Part shown: in pieces, positions 22,072 to 33,963 of the stretch
Layout of the letters: each line of letters starts with the position of its first letter
Position numbering within the stretch: position 1 is the stretch's first letter
Assembly: GCA_964017235.1 (NCBI GenBank)
Contig: OZ024935.1
Coordinates: 36,063,596 to 36,127,595, forward strand
DNA: 64,000 nt
DNA from: Sabellastarte sp. h YS-2021
Taxonomy: Eukaryota; Annelida; Polychaeta; Sabellida; Sabellidae
Direction: 5' to 3'
Program-made: the position numbers and the translations under genes
The notes under the pieces: generated by a model
What the model saw: the letters and a program-made list of their open reading frames with translations, nothing else
The model's database searches: none
Told to the model about the DNA's origin: nothing

Positions 22072-24523
22072 CAAGGTTGGCAGTTTTTTCCAAAGCGGTT
22101 TTTTCCACCTGGTTTTTCCGGTTTTTACCGTCCCGGAAGAAATAGGTTTTATTTGCTTTTGGACAAAACCGGAAAAAACCCCCTTCATAAATTAAAACCA
22201 ACCATTGAAAACCCAGACTCATACAAAATCATTTACAAAAATGTTACAAGAATAGTAGCTGTTATACATTTATTACATATTTATACCTATATTATATTCT
22301 ATATTATATGTTTTATGTTATATGTTAAGTATCCCCATGCACTTGCATTTACATAAATACATACACAATATATACATAACATATACATTACATAGACATG
22401 CATTTCAGTAACATTTTCACTTTAACACTGGGTTATTTAATGTAGATTCTAGGATTCATATTGAAATATACTATTGTATGTGTACAATCTTATGAAGTAC
22501 ACATAATCACAGTGAAAAATATGCAGTGGTGTAAGCACCTTAACTTTAAAAATTTTAATTCCAGTTCTAGTTATGCAAGCACTTTATCTTTAAAAAGATT
22601 TAATTTTACTTCTGGTGTTTTAATTCTTTTGGGCCCCTCAGCATTCTGTAACAAAACAATCTATGTCTATTTGTACAATACACTAAATCTTAAAACATAA
22701 AAGGATAGGGGAAAGGGATTATAAATTCATGTATATAGTAAACACCAAATCCCACAAACTTTTATTTGATTGCCTTAACTTTATTGTCTAGGCACACTGC
22801 ATACAATTGCAATTGAGATTTAGTAGCTGGGGTTCAGCTCCTCAAGTGTCAGCTACTAGAAATAACTCTGGGGTAGATAAACCCCTTGCATAAAACCCTC
22901 AGAACTAAACTGCTTCTGAAAGAATGAGTTTAATAACACAAAAGGGCATCACAATATGTCCTTGCCTCATGAATAAAACCAGAAATATCACTTGTATTGT
23001 CATTTAGGCTGATATATGTCACACCGGAGTTATACCACTAATATTCTCCAATCTTGAAATGAATGAAATATGAAATTAAAATTATACATACACTTTAATG
23101 GATAATGTTTTGTGTATTTTTAGTATTATTATATATTTTAATTTTCTAGTCTCCTGTAAATATAATTAACAAAAACAGAATTAACAATCATAAATGTTGC
23201 CCTGCTCCATTGGACCTTCGGTGACTTTGATTATATAAATACAGAGGGCAAGTGGACGTGTGTTTTAATTGTCAAAAATAACTGTATAAAATAGTGACAA
23301 CAATTTTTTCTACTACTATTCATAAGCAAATTAATTTAAATCTCATAACCCCCACAGAAAGATCTTTTTAATTTTTTTACTGCAAATGGGCACACATGTC
23401 CTATTCTTTCAAGGTCCCAGTTTACAAGTCTGTCACTTTAAGTATCAGTCTGCCTTTGGGCTCTGATTGATTTTAAAAAAATTAAAATTTGGAATTTTTT
23501 AATTGTTTAAATGATAAGTTTTGTCATGTAATTGTTGCAATTAGTATCAAGTACTTTATATGTGATGTAATATTATTTTTGTATAGTTATACAGTAGAAC
23601 CTCAATTATCCGAACCCCATGGGAGACATACAATCCGGCCGGATGATCGAGGGGTTCGGATAGATGAAGGAAACCGAAATTCACGGTCTATGGGTTACCG
23701 AGTGGGCGATAATTGAAGAATTGTTGTTTTTATGCAATATACATAGACGCAGGTGTTCATTAATAAAATAATTTAATATATTTGTGTTATATAATATAAG
23801 TGACCCTTCAATTGTCGTTTATTTGCTCCATATCCATGGATATTATTATTATTTTTATTTAAAATATTACGCGGACTTGAGCTGGTTGTGTTCGCTTGGT
23901 ACTTGCATTGTTAGCATTTTAAAATCGTCCCGCATTTTGCCAATTGAAAAACTCCGGAGATTATTTATTGTAAAACCCCAAGCGAACATGCCTTTAGTGA
24001 CATGCTTGATTGGTAATGCATTATTGACGTCTTTTCTTTTCTAAACGTTGTCAGTCTGTGAACCTACTCCGGGAGATTATAAATTTGCGAAACGCAATCG
24101 AACACACTTTCATTGATTGGCGCATTATCAAAGAAGTTGTGTAGCGGGGTTGTGTAATTGAATTAATCCCTCCCCTATTGTAACAATGGTGATAAAGATG
24201 AAAGAAGTTAGGCGTCTCTGAGAATGGTACGTTTTACAAAGCACTACAATTCATCGTTTACGAGACTGTGTAAAATCTTGTATTATCGCTCACGCTTGAC
24301 CGTGCATTATATATGTAGGGAGACATCATTTCGGTTCGGTTAATCTGGAGATTCGGATAATAGAAGGCCGGATAAGCGAGGTTCTACTGTATTTAATTTA
24401 AATCAGTTTTTTTTCCAGTTTTGTCCAGTATTGTCCGGTTTGAACCGGTAAAAAGGGGGTTTTATCCAGTTTTTTCCACCGTCCCGGAAAAAATAGGTTT
24501 TTATCCGGAAAAACCCAACCTTG
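22072..24523. mobile_element. hAT element inserted into the gag pseudogene
   Basis: The ends CAAGGTTGG and CCAACCTTG are inverted, and TTGACAAA occurs exactly at 22064-22071 and 24524-24531: an 8-bp hAT-type duplication. Just inside, both ends carry inverted or direct runs of TTTTCC, CCGGTTTT and ACCGTCCCGGAA. No transposase is recognised. About 800 bases of the inside belong to a nested pogo-type element. Confidence 0.85.
23592..24389. mobile_element. Pogo/Tigger-type non-autonomous element, nested
   Basis: The left end CAGTAGAACCTCAATTATCC and the right end GGATAAGCGAGGTTCTACTG are inverted copies, flanked on both sides by TA. The string CAGTAGAACCTCG.TTATCCG is typical of pogo/Tigger (Tc1-mariner superfamily) ends. 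No transposase is seen in the 798 bases. It lies wholly inside the hAT element at 22072-24523, so it inserted later. Confidence 0.85.
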
Positions 24524-24734
24524 TTGACAAAAAAGGGTTCTAATGTTGTGTCGGTTGAACAGCAGTGTTGTTGGATCGCTAAGTTGTCTGGACTATCCTC
24601 TACACCACCAGCATCCAGGCAGTTCTCAAGAAACTTTTAGGAAATGTGAGAAGTCGGCCCGTGAATCCAGCTACATTTGTAACCAGGCTGCAAGATTCAA
24701 CAAATGCCTTAATAAATTCTTGTACAATATGCAG

Positions 24735-25604
24735 GAATCCGGGACAACTGGCTGGTAGACAACTGGCCGGTGGACAACTGGCCGGTGGGACAATTGGCCG
24801 GTAACTTTTTTGGGGGTAGGACAATTGGCTGGTGACTTTTTAAAAGTTGTTTTAATATTGTTTTAAATTTTACAAGTTGTCTTCATATTGCAAATAGAGT
24901 CATAATATGTCTTTTTGCTAGGTTGCACACACTAAAGGTCCCTTGATTCCTACTCAGATTGCCTTAAAATTTTCTTTTGTTTAGCTGCTCATAAATAGGA
25001 AATCTTATAATAATGATATGCTTATAAATTTATTTTTCATTACCTGCTTCCATTTATTGTAAAGATCATGAAAGAACCAAAAGCCTTTTTTCGCTAATCA
25101 GAATTTGTAATTAGGATTGCTGCAAGAGTTTGTCTTTGATAACTACTCGTGATTGCTACAACAAAGAAGTGAAGGCTCTTTGATAACTACTCAGGATTGC
25201 TACAACAAAGAAGTGAAGGCTCTTTGATAACTACTCAGGATTGCTACAATAAAGAAGTAAAGGCTCTTTGTGCCAATTTTAGTGTTTATATCAATGGCAG
25301 TGCTAATGATAATGTAATGTTTTGATGTATTGCTATTTTATGTTTAATTTGTTTATACCAATGATAGTGCTTAATATGTTTTGATGAATTGTTATAACCT
25401 TGTTTTACCCTGTATACCAATAACAGTGCTTGTGAAACACTTTGATGAGTTCAATTCTGTATGTTTTGAGTCAATAAAATTGAAAAAAAAAAACAAATTC
25501 TAAAACAACTTTTAAAAAGTCACCAGCCAATTGTCCTACCCCCCAAAAAAGTCACCGGCCAGTTATCCACTGGCCAGTTGTCCGCCGGCCAATTGTCCGC
25601 GCAC
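24735..25604. mobile_element. MULE-like element with 10-bp target duplication
   Basis: CAATATGCAG is present at 24725-24734 and again at 25605-25614. Between them, the ends are long, imperfect inverted repeats made of ACAACTGGCCGGTG-type units (three to four per end), then GACTTTTTAAAAGTTGTTTT and its inverse. A 9-10-bp duplication with long inverted ends fits Mutator-like elements. The interior has three tandem 44-bp units (about 25125-25260: GATAACTACTCAGGATTGCT and so on). It splits the gag pseudogene exactly at a QNMQ-type codon run. Confidence 0.75.
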
Positions 25605-26650
25605 CAATATGCAGAAGCAACTCAAGGTCATCCAGACTGAGCAGAGCAAAAGAAAGTCGGCCAGCAAGGTGCTGACAGTTACTGATGAACTCCAGTATTT
25701 GATTTACTTCAATCAGAGCATCAGTCTAGCTATGGGCAAGATGGAGCACTTGTTGGACTTCGTTTTCATACCCATGGTCAACCTTACACTGACCAGAAGG
25801 GATGCCTACCTTGCTCAGGTCAGATCCAGCATTAAACCTGACACACTAGCTGTCTTGAGAACGACACCTCTCCACATGGTGACATTGTTTCCTGATAGTG
25901 TACTAAAGGTCTAGGAAGACATTGCTAGCTATGAAAGGGAGGGACACTTTCCCTCATAAGAAGTCTCGTAAGCACCCCTATGAGAAGCCTGAGAAATTTT
26001 GTGACAACAGCAAGTCAGACTACCTGGTTTGGAAAACTATTGGATTACGTGCCATTGGAAAGAAAGGCAAAGGCAAGTCTAGCAAGTATTCATCTCGACC
26101 AGCCAAGGGTCAGTCATCTTATAAATAACAATTGGTATGTTGCTCAAGTGTGTGCAAGGCGACTCAGTGGGAGCAAAGAGACTTTAGAACTCTGTCAGGC
26201 TTTAAATGTAAAGCCACTTGTTGCAGATCTGTACCTTTGGCTGTAGGGCAGTCGCAAAAGAAAGGCTTAAATCCCAATATTGTTCAAGGGGTTGGCCCAA
26301 CATGCCCTGGTTTTGGTATTTAGTGGCCATGTCAAGCCAGATCCCTCTGTGGCTTCCCATCCTGCCCAGCATAGATATGGACCCAAGGGTCGGAGGGGTA
26401 TTTTCTGACGAGCTTCCTTTGGGAGGTTATTTTCAAGGATAGAACCCATACCTCTTTTCCCCTACCTTACAGCAGGTCTGTGAAAAACCAACTCGAGTGG
26501 TGAAAAGGCCATGATAGCCTTAATTAATAGTTTGATTGCAGTCCCTAATAACTGACCCCCTTCCAAGTGGTGGTTATTCTAGCAATTGTCCATAGGATAA
26601 GAAGTATAAACGCAATAAAAATCAAATTTAATCAGTAAATTATATTCTAT

Positions 26651-26976
26651 GCCACTGTGGCCTAGCGGGTAACACACTTGTCTAGGAACTCAGAGGACGT
26701 GGGTTCAAACCCAGGTACAGGGAGATACATAGTGGCTTGGATGACCACTTAAAATGACGGTCCTCTGTCATTGGGTCCAATCTCTAGTGGTAGGTTAAAG
26801 AACCTCAAGGACATTGATAAATGGTCATCCTTGAGCCTCTATCTTCCAGTTAGGGGAATGTCAGTTACTTGTGAATTGGGGCTGTACCTGTACAGTAAGA
26901 TTGGTTAAATAGCGTTTTGAGTTCTGTAGTATATGGAGATATTGCGCTGAGTATAAATACACAATACAAAAAAAAA
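26651..26976 (+). mobile_element. tRNA-derived SINE
   Basis: It starts with a tRNA-like head having an A-box-like TGGCCTAGCGGGTAAC and a B-box-like GGGTTCAAACCC, 38 bases apart, as in RNA polymerase III promoters. A 240-base unrelated body and an A-run end follow at 26968-26976. It is not a functional tRNA: it has no paired acceptor stem and no CCA-side match. No target duplication is evident. Confidence 0.75.
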
Positions 26977-29782
26977 CTCATAAGTTAATACCTTACCCAA
27001 TGGACAGGTAAGGCCCTCTCAATCGGGTTTACTCAGGGTCTAAAAAGATATGGTACACCTAAATATTTTACAGCCTTTTTGTATTCTTTCTTCAAATATG
27101 GACTTCTTTCACTTTATCATACAAAAATGGTCAATAAAACTAAAACATCCCTTATTAGTATATGCAAAAACATATATCAGTTGCAGTCAAACAACCTTGC
27201 TTAGTTTTCCTATTATGTGTTGTGAAATTTCAGTGTGTTTTTTTTTCAGATTTTTTTAGATGGAGAACTGAACAGGAATCATCATGCAACTGAAGCCTCA
27301 AGATTCCCTTATAAACAAAATCAGTGATCTGAAATACATTTGTCTAACAATGACAAATTGGAAATAATGCTTACAAGTGTGTGTGTCAATTGAAGCTTGT
27401 AAGTAGAATAGACTGAATGTTGCATAGCTCGTAATTAAAGTAAGATATTAAATGATGTTGTGTTTCTTCTATTATAATTGCAATACAATCAATACTTTTT
27501 AAAACATACCCACAAGTTGTTGGATGCTGAATGGATAATACAAAGAAACAGAAGTACCAATGTGCACACAATGTATCTAGTATATGTAACTTCAATAAAC
27601 TTATCTATAAGCTTATAGGTGTTACTTCCACACACTGTGGCATAAACGTGACTGCCAAAATGAACTGAAGTCTCCAAAGACAGGTAATTAATTGTAATCT
27701 GAATTGAATATGATTTAAAGTCTTTTAGGTGTTTGTTCATAAAATTATTGCAAACGGATCTCAGATTTTTTTTTTGAATTGTACAATATTTATTTATTGG
27801 AAATAAAATTGTATTTGCTAACACTTCTTTTTATAAGTGTTCACATTAAAAGTCATGTATACACTCGATCTCCGAGCCGTTTTTCAAGATAAAATTTTTA
27901 AGTTATTCACACGTAGTAGATTAGTGCTTGTTTGATTACCATAAATGAACCATACTGCTATCAGAAATCATTTTATTTTATGTTTGAATGGATTTTTTAA
28001 TTTTAATAGAATGCAAAACTATAAAGGGATAATTTCTCACGCCCAAATGAAAGGAAGATCTTTTTATCATTTTAATGGGCAGATGTGGGAATAACATATG
28101 ACATTGGAGAGGATAAGATTCCCGTTTGTAGACCAAGGTGTAATTAAATTTCCACAAGCAAAGCAAGACGTTCATGTTCTTTAAAAATCTATAAAATTCT
28201 AACTAAGCAAATTGTAAACACTAAAGTGGTGTCATGAGAACTGGGTGACAAGACATCAAATCCTGGTTCATCTCAAATTACAACATGGAAAGAGAGAAAG
28301 TTTTAATGAAAATAATGGCAATTAAAAATATGATTACCTGGATTCTCTACAGTTAAAAAATATTGCGGCAATAATAACAAGAAAAAATGTTTTGTTCACA
28401 AAAACGAAGTGCCCCAAAAATATAAATCTAATGCCACAGAATAAGCAGAAAAGGTTGAATTGTCCATGTTTTACAGAGACATTGGAAGCCTAACAAGGCA
28501 ACTCAGTCAACCAATTACATGCTTTACATTGTTAGGCTTACAACTTGACTGTGCATTCTTTCACAGAAAGACTAAAACTTATTTATGTCTCTTCTATATA
28601 GATAGACCAATACCTCTCCAAGGCACATTAATTTGTAATGAGAAAATATCATATCTATTTATATCATTTACTGTATAAGTAGACATATTAGCTAACGATA
28701 ATTTGACTAATTCCTCATTTTAAAGAAATTCGCTGGAAATAAGTTGCACTAATGGCAAATTTCAACTTGAGAGATTAAGAAAGATTTAATATTATAGTGG
28801 GTTCTAATCATGGGCCTTTGTGTATGTGTTTGTGGACAAGGGGAAAAAGAAATATAAAGTTTCTTTAAATATTAGGAATTAAAGTTATAATGTACAAGAA
28901 TAATGAAATACTTAACTGTTATTTGATTATGTCCCCAAAGACCTGAAATGCACTGTGAATAGATTATAATGTGGCAAGAAACATATGAAATTGGGAAGAG
29001 ATATCTTAAACGGTGTCTCACAAATATAGATCACAAGTGCATATAAGTGAACAAAACGTGTTTTTTCTGTCTTGTGACATTGTTAAACTGAAAAATTTTC
29101 AGCTTTAGGCTGACAGCACCCAGTTATTACTATATAAGGCCTCGGAAAACTCCACAGCGTGCAAAACATGTAAATGCAAATAAACATATCAAGAAATATT
29201 TAAGGGTGGATTGTTTTTACTAAATATGAAAATGGGCAAAAATCTTGCAAATATGCCCAACATTTAATAAGTACTGAAGAAGAGGTCTGACATTTAAGGA
29301 AAGTAACTGAAAAAGTAGCTGAATAACTAATGTCAACAAAATGCTGAATTCCTGAGAGTTTCTGTGACAGTGACCAAGTATCCATTTTGACCAATAGAGG
29401 AGGGGTGTATAAATATGACCTGCTCTTTAGATATCCTGCATATAGTTTGCTTTTGCCACCTAATACATTTTAAAGTTGTGAAAGCAGTAAGGCAGGAGAT
29501 AAAAGACAAGAATTCAAAATTGGCAATTTTGCGACTCCAGTTTGACCCACAACAGGGGGAGTCAAAGGATACATCGGACGTTGTTTCTTAATTCTGTACA
29601 TAGCTTAATGGTACCTCGCAATACATTCTAAATCTCTAAAAGCAAATGATAAAAAATAAAAGCCAAAAACACAAAATCTGCAAATTTATGACCCCAGTTC
29701 ATCCCAATGGTTCGAAGAAATGTAAGAGCACTTTCAAATTAAAATCAATGTTTTTATATTCACTTGTACCACTGGTCTCACA
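26977..29782. other. Intergenic stretch without a recognised feature
   Basis: AT-rich. The open frames of 60-110 codons have no recognisable motifs or splice context. I see no RNA gene or structured repeat here. Confidence 0.4.
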
Positions 29783-29794
29783 CTAGCAGATCCA

Positions 29795-29830
29795 GGGGGG
29801 GGGGGGGGGGGGGGGGGGGAGGGGGGTTCG

Positions 29831-29863
<33 letters not shown>
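29795..29863. repeat. G31/C32 homopolymer hairpin
   Basis: 25 Gs, one A and 6 Gs run into TTCGA and then 32 Cs. The two runs are fully complementary and could form a hairpin of about 30 pairs, or quadruplex and i-motif structures. Such runs are error-prone in sequencing and assembly, so the exact length is uncertain. Confidence 0.9.
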
Positions 29864-30012
29864 TTGAAAAATAATGTAAAGGGGGTTCAACCCAAAGTAC
29901 AAAATTATTTCTTGACAGTGGTGTTAAATTTACAGGAAATGCATTCTATTTTTACCAAAAAAAAATTTTTTTCCAGGGTGGCATGCCCCCCGACCCCCTT
30001 AGTTATAATATG

Positions 30013-30146
30013 TCTGATGTGAACCCCCACCTTACTCAATGTGAACCCCCACCTTACTCGATGTGAACCCCCACCTTACTCAATGTGAACCCCCACCTTA
30101 CTCAATGTGAACCCCCACCTTACTCAATGTGAACCCCCACCTTACA
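30013..30146 (+). repeat. 22-bp tandem array, six copies
   Basis: Six near-perfect copies of AATGTGAACCCCCACCTTAC plus TC, period 22, inside the MITE at 29783-30166. One copy has CGATG for CAATG. Confidence 0.95.
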
Positions 30147-30399
30147 TAAAAGCTGGATCCGCCCCTGTCTCATATCTTTTCCATTCACTCCTGGTAAATA
30201 TCAACTTATTTTACTTATATTTCATAGAAAATTGTGAATTATAAGATTAATACACCTGCCATTAGACACATACAAAAATATAAATCTTTCATGAAGTTGA
30301 ACAATGTAATCCTTTCCCACTTTATCAGTGATATATAGATATATCACAAGCACTTTTTCTTTTCTTGAGGTTCCAGAAGAAAAGACTTGATGGTATAGT

Positions 30400-31130
30400 T
30401 ATATGGAAAATTTCAGAATATTAATGTTACTTCTGAAATCATTGTTTGACATATGTGTAGCTTTTATACTAGATTATGGGTCGAAGGCATGTGATTTCAA
30501 AGAAGTGAGTAAAATTGACACTGTACAAAACAGAGCTTTGGCATTTTACCTAGGAGGAAATAAATTCACTCCATCTAATGCAGTACAAGAGGACTTTAGA
30601 GTCACATCAAGCAAAGATGGCAGATCCATTGAGATTGTGAACTATTTAAAAAATGGATTTACATGTAGTTGTTATTTATAATATTGACAAATGTTAAAAA
30701 TTGCAGAATTACTGATTATATATCTATAAGGCGCTACCCTGTCTTGAACCATATATTTTGAAAATCTAAAATAGACAACAAAGAGTTATTTTGGCAAAAT
30801 TCAGAGCAGGCATCCTCCTGTTAAAAATGAAATAGGTCGTTGGCATAAAACTCCAGCTATAAATAGAGTATGTAGACTATGCAAACAAGAAACAAAAAAT
30901 GAAATACATTTTATCTGTAATTGTCCTCAGTATCAGGGGTGCAGAAAACATAAGAAAATATCATCATACAAAATATGGGCAGTGGTATACTTTAGTCGTC
31001 TATCAAAAACTTGCTGTATGCATAGGGAAATGAATCAGATCAGATTTTTGAAGAAAATAACTGATAAAGGGAGACATTTTATTTGTTTCTGGGGATTGGG
31101 GTTTAATAAATCTGTAATAATGTTTCATAA
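30400..31130 (+). pseudogene. C-terminal remnant of a LINE reverse transcriptase
   Basis: 30403-30681 reads FILDYGSKACDF and then IDTVQNRALAFYLGGNKFTP, a pattern seen after the reverse-transcriptase core of non-LTR elements (Q-NRA-x-R-x-LG). After a frame break, about 30790-30960 reads KNEIGRWHKTPAINRVCRLC and then KQETKNEIHFICNCPQY, a C-x2-C...H...C knuckle typical of LINE C-termini. Multiple stops show it is dead. No target duplication or clear tail. Confidence 0.65.
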
Positions 31131-31774
31131 ATGTTAAAAATGATAATAATTTTGAAATACTAAAAATTATCCATAATTTAGAAATGGCACATTTTTGTAA
31201 TTTGTAAAATCTAAAACAAAACTTTTCTAGTGCTAGGCTTTTCTCACAGGTCTGAAAGATGCTGTAGGACTTTTGTTCACAGTCTAAAAAATGAAGTATG
31301 GTTTACCTCCACTGTCTGAAAAATTGGAATAGGCTTTCTTCGACAGGGCTTTTTCTCTGTAGGGCTTTTCCCCATACACCAAAAAGAAAAATTGTTTTAC
31401 ATTTTGGTAACTATCTTTTAGCCAAATTTGAAAAATTAAAATATTGTTTCATGCAATAATGCCGTATTTTTTCTCTCTATTGCCCTAAAAATTCCTCCTT
31501 CTGTGTACATTATTACTTTAAGTTATACCTAAATCTATGGTTGGAGTGCCTTGTAAGCCCAGGTATGGGTTGATTGCAATTAATATCTGTTTGTCAAGGT
31601 TCTTTTGCTGAAGTTGTTTGCTACACAGTAGTTTTAAATATGACACTATAATAAAATACTCTCTCCATGTCTCTTCCTCCAACTCCTCCTCTCCCCTATT
31701 GCTCGATACTAATAACTGGCTCACTACTGCAGAGTGCAGAAAAAAAATTAAGTAGGCTAATATGCAACACTTGT

Positions 31775-32015
31775 TTATTCATTTATTATTTTTATTTATT
31801 TATGTTGTGTTCAACAGCCAGGGTCATATTGTGAAGGGTAGTTTAGGGGTGGAGGAACAAGTGCATACTAGTTGGTCAAGTTTCTGCACTGTAAATATCG
31901 GGTATTGGTAAGTAACTACCAACTTTCCAACATGAAGGGCCTGTTCCGAGATTGGAACTGGCGTCCTCAGAGGTTGAAGGTGAACAGTATAACACTACAC
32001 CACCAAGCCCTCTTG
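31775..32015 (-). mobile_element. tRNA-derived SINE, minus orientation, degraded
   Basis: On the minus strand a tRNA-like head begins at about 32015 with GGCTTGGTGGTGTAGTGTTA (A-box-like), then CCAGTTCCAATCTCGG (weak B-box). It ends on the plus-strand left in TTATTTATTTATG-type sequence, that is, an AAATAAAT tail. The body differs from the other SINEs here. Confidence 0.5.
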
Positions 32016-33817
32016 AGGGAGCTTCACTGTTGGTCCTTCTTTCTTATTAATTTGGTATTTTAACTTAACACGAAGGTCCTCAAAATATGTAAAACCTGTA
32101 CTGCTTTGTGTTGTAACTTGGCACATACCTCAACTTAGCACAAACTGGAACTTTGTGCCAAACTGGGTGAAAATTATATTATCTCCTTTACAGAGCACCA
32201 GGTTAATTGATTTTATTTGTGTTGGTTGAGTACATTTATAAGTTGCACTTGTGTCAATGCATATTTAATTAAAAATCTGTTACTACACCTAAAACAGCCG
32301 CTTATAAAGACTTCGTGTCCAGGTTGTGCTAAGGTATGGCAGGAGCTGTACAAATGTCACTTGCCTAGTCACACTTTATGAAAATTCTGGTGAAATCATG
32401 GGTAATTTGTTTTTGCTCAGGGCATTATCTCTGGCACATATACAAAAATCTGCATCCCACTGTTGTATTTAAATTGCTTTTTCAACTTGCAGAAATTGAT
32501 TTCTGTCTTAAAGACAAATTTTCAGTTTTAGTTTATTTTTTGAAAATATTAGATGGTGATAAAAGCCTATATCTGCTGTCCATGTTGACATTTTCATGTT
32601 GACGTTTTCATATCTGCTGTCCATGTTGACATTTTCATTCAATGGGTTTTATCCATTGTTTCATTTTTTCATATGCATTGTGTCATTCTAAATGACTTTC
32701 AAGCTTTATTTTAATTATAAGTTTTAATGGTTTATTCCTTCTTGTAAAAAACATCACAGAAAGCTCTGGCATCATCAGCAAAAGTGAAAGGGGAAGGGGG
32801 AAAATGTAGACACACAAAACAATATTTTTGATAGTGGCAAATGCTGGCATCCAAATTTAAGTTGCTGCACCAAAGCACAACTATTCAATTTAAATGTAAA
32901 TTTGTTTGGATGTAATACATAAAGTAGTATCTTAGATATTTGTAGTGTAAGAAACTAGGTCTTATGTCAGGTTCATTTTAAGATATGTATACACTTTTTT
33001 CGTTTATATTGACACAATTTAATTTAACCAGTAGTAAATTAATAGATTACACATTATACAAATGAGCTTTGAAATAACAAAATGACTCAGAAGATCTCCA
33101 GGTTCTTTCATTAAATTTTTACTGTGGTTTTATTGGTCATTTGATACCATTTTAATTTGACAGTTTTATTCAATGATTCTGGCAAGATTTTGTAAATTTA
33201 ATTATTCTTAAATATTGTCGTATTAATAGTTCCTTTTTAAAAATTTAAAATAAATGGTTACAAGCAAGTCTTTATATGCATTATGCAACAATAATGGATT
33301 GGATGTATTTGTATTATGTAATTGAAAATTATGAATAAATAAAAGTATATTTTCAGCAAAAAAGTCTTTATATTCACTATTTATGGACTCTAACAACAAC
33401 GATCTAGGAGAAATGTTAGGTCTGATATATAAGAATTTGAGATTTTTGAATAACGATGCTTCAATACTTTATATGTAGCATAATCTCTGCTCTCTGGCAA
33501 AATTTGAAATATTTTATTTTATTTTTTAACCCTCTTTAGAGAATCTTACACTGAAAGCTGTAGCGTGTTTAAAATAGGACGAATAATAACCTACAATTCA
33601 GGAGAAGTCATGGGTCAATAAAACATTACAGCGTTTAGTACCTACCCGTAATTCAGAATTTAGTGACTGTTCGGTTTCGGTTGGCTTTTTCTGGGTTTCC
33701 AGTTGTTGTGAAATGTTCTTAGGAAATTATTCCGTCATTGCAAGCCGAAAATGAATTGTCATTACTGATACAGTTCAGCAAAGTTCCACATACTTTACCA
33801 GTGTAGAAAGAAAGTCC
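32016..33817. other. Upstream region of the DUF4291 gene, no feature recognised
   Basis: AT-rich. No exon or repeat that I can define. The promoter and 5' untranslated region of the downstream gene should lie toward the right end, but no core motif stands out. Confidence 0.4.
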
Positions 33818-33963
33818 ATGGATACCCAAAGTTATATTGAGCAAAAGAAAAAGTTTTGGCCCCCAAGGGGCAAGCACATTCTGGCACAGTTTGATGATGA
33901 GAGCATCGTTGTATATCAAGCATTCAAGCCAGAAATTGCACAATATGCAGTCGAAAATCAGAA
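33818..33963 (+). CDS. DUF4291 gene exon 1
   Basis: Begins MDTQSYIEQKKKFWPPRGKH and continues into the first conserved block with D-DES-I-VVYQAF. Donor CAGAA|GTAAGT, phase 2. Confidence 0.85.

Larger units (their letters stand above)
20935..26130 (+). pseudogene. DIRS-like retrotransposon gag gene, broken by three insertions
   Basis: Fragments in order. 21154-21678 has LDQKWSDCFSRLEVILVAR and then a low-complexity run rich in DRP and TDR motifs. 21712-22071 has SEEQSYRETMTGIRSYTGW, MPTDEWMHKKL and GYPSRSSEAGG. 24524-24734 has CNQAARFNKCLNKFLYNMQ. 25605-26128 has DELQYLIYFNQSIS, then LTRRDAYLAQVRSSIKPDTL, LHMVTLFPDSVL and a basic end. These are motifs I recall from the first ORF of invertebrate DIRS (tyrosine-recombinase) elements, a capsid-like protein. 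Stops and frameshifts interrupt it. No reverse transcriptase, RNase H or tyrosine recombinase follows, so the copy is 3'-truncated. The insertions are listed separately. Confidence 0.7.
29783..30166. mobile_element. hAT-type MITE containing a poly-G/poly-C hairpin
   Basis: The ends CTAGCAGATCCAG and CTGGATCCGCCCCT are inverted copies with changes, of the GGGGCGGATCCAG type common in animal MITEs. They are flanked by GTCTCACA (29775-29782) and GTCTCATA (30167-30174), a 7/8 duplication. The inside holds the G/C hairpin and a 22-bp tandem array listed below. Confidence 0.75.

Noticed and set aside
21154..26130. Host gene or endogenous retrovirus gag
   Set aside because: The TRRDAYL...SIKPDTL...LFPD and FSRLE motifs fit DIRS-type retrotransposon gag as I recall it. 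No LTRs, protease or retroviral pol motifs are seen, and the frame is broken in several places.
26651..26725. Functional tRNA gene
   Set aside because: A and B boxes are present, but acceptor and anticodon stems do not pair properly and the sequence continues into a SINE body with an A-rich tail.
27489..27824. 111-codon minus-strand open frame as a gene
   Set aside because: AT-rich composition, no motif and no flanking exons; length is compatible with chance in such sequence.
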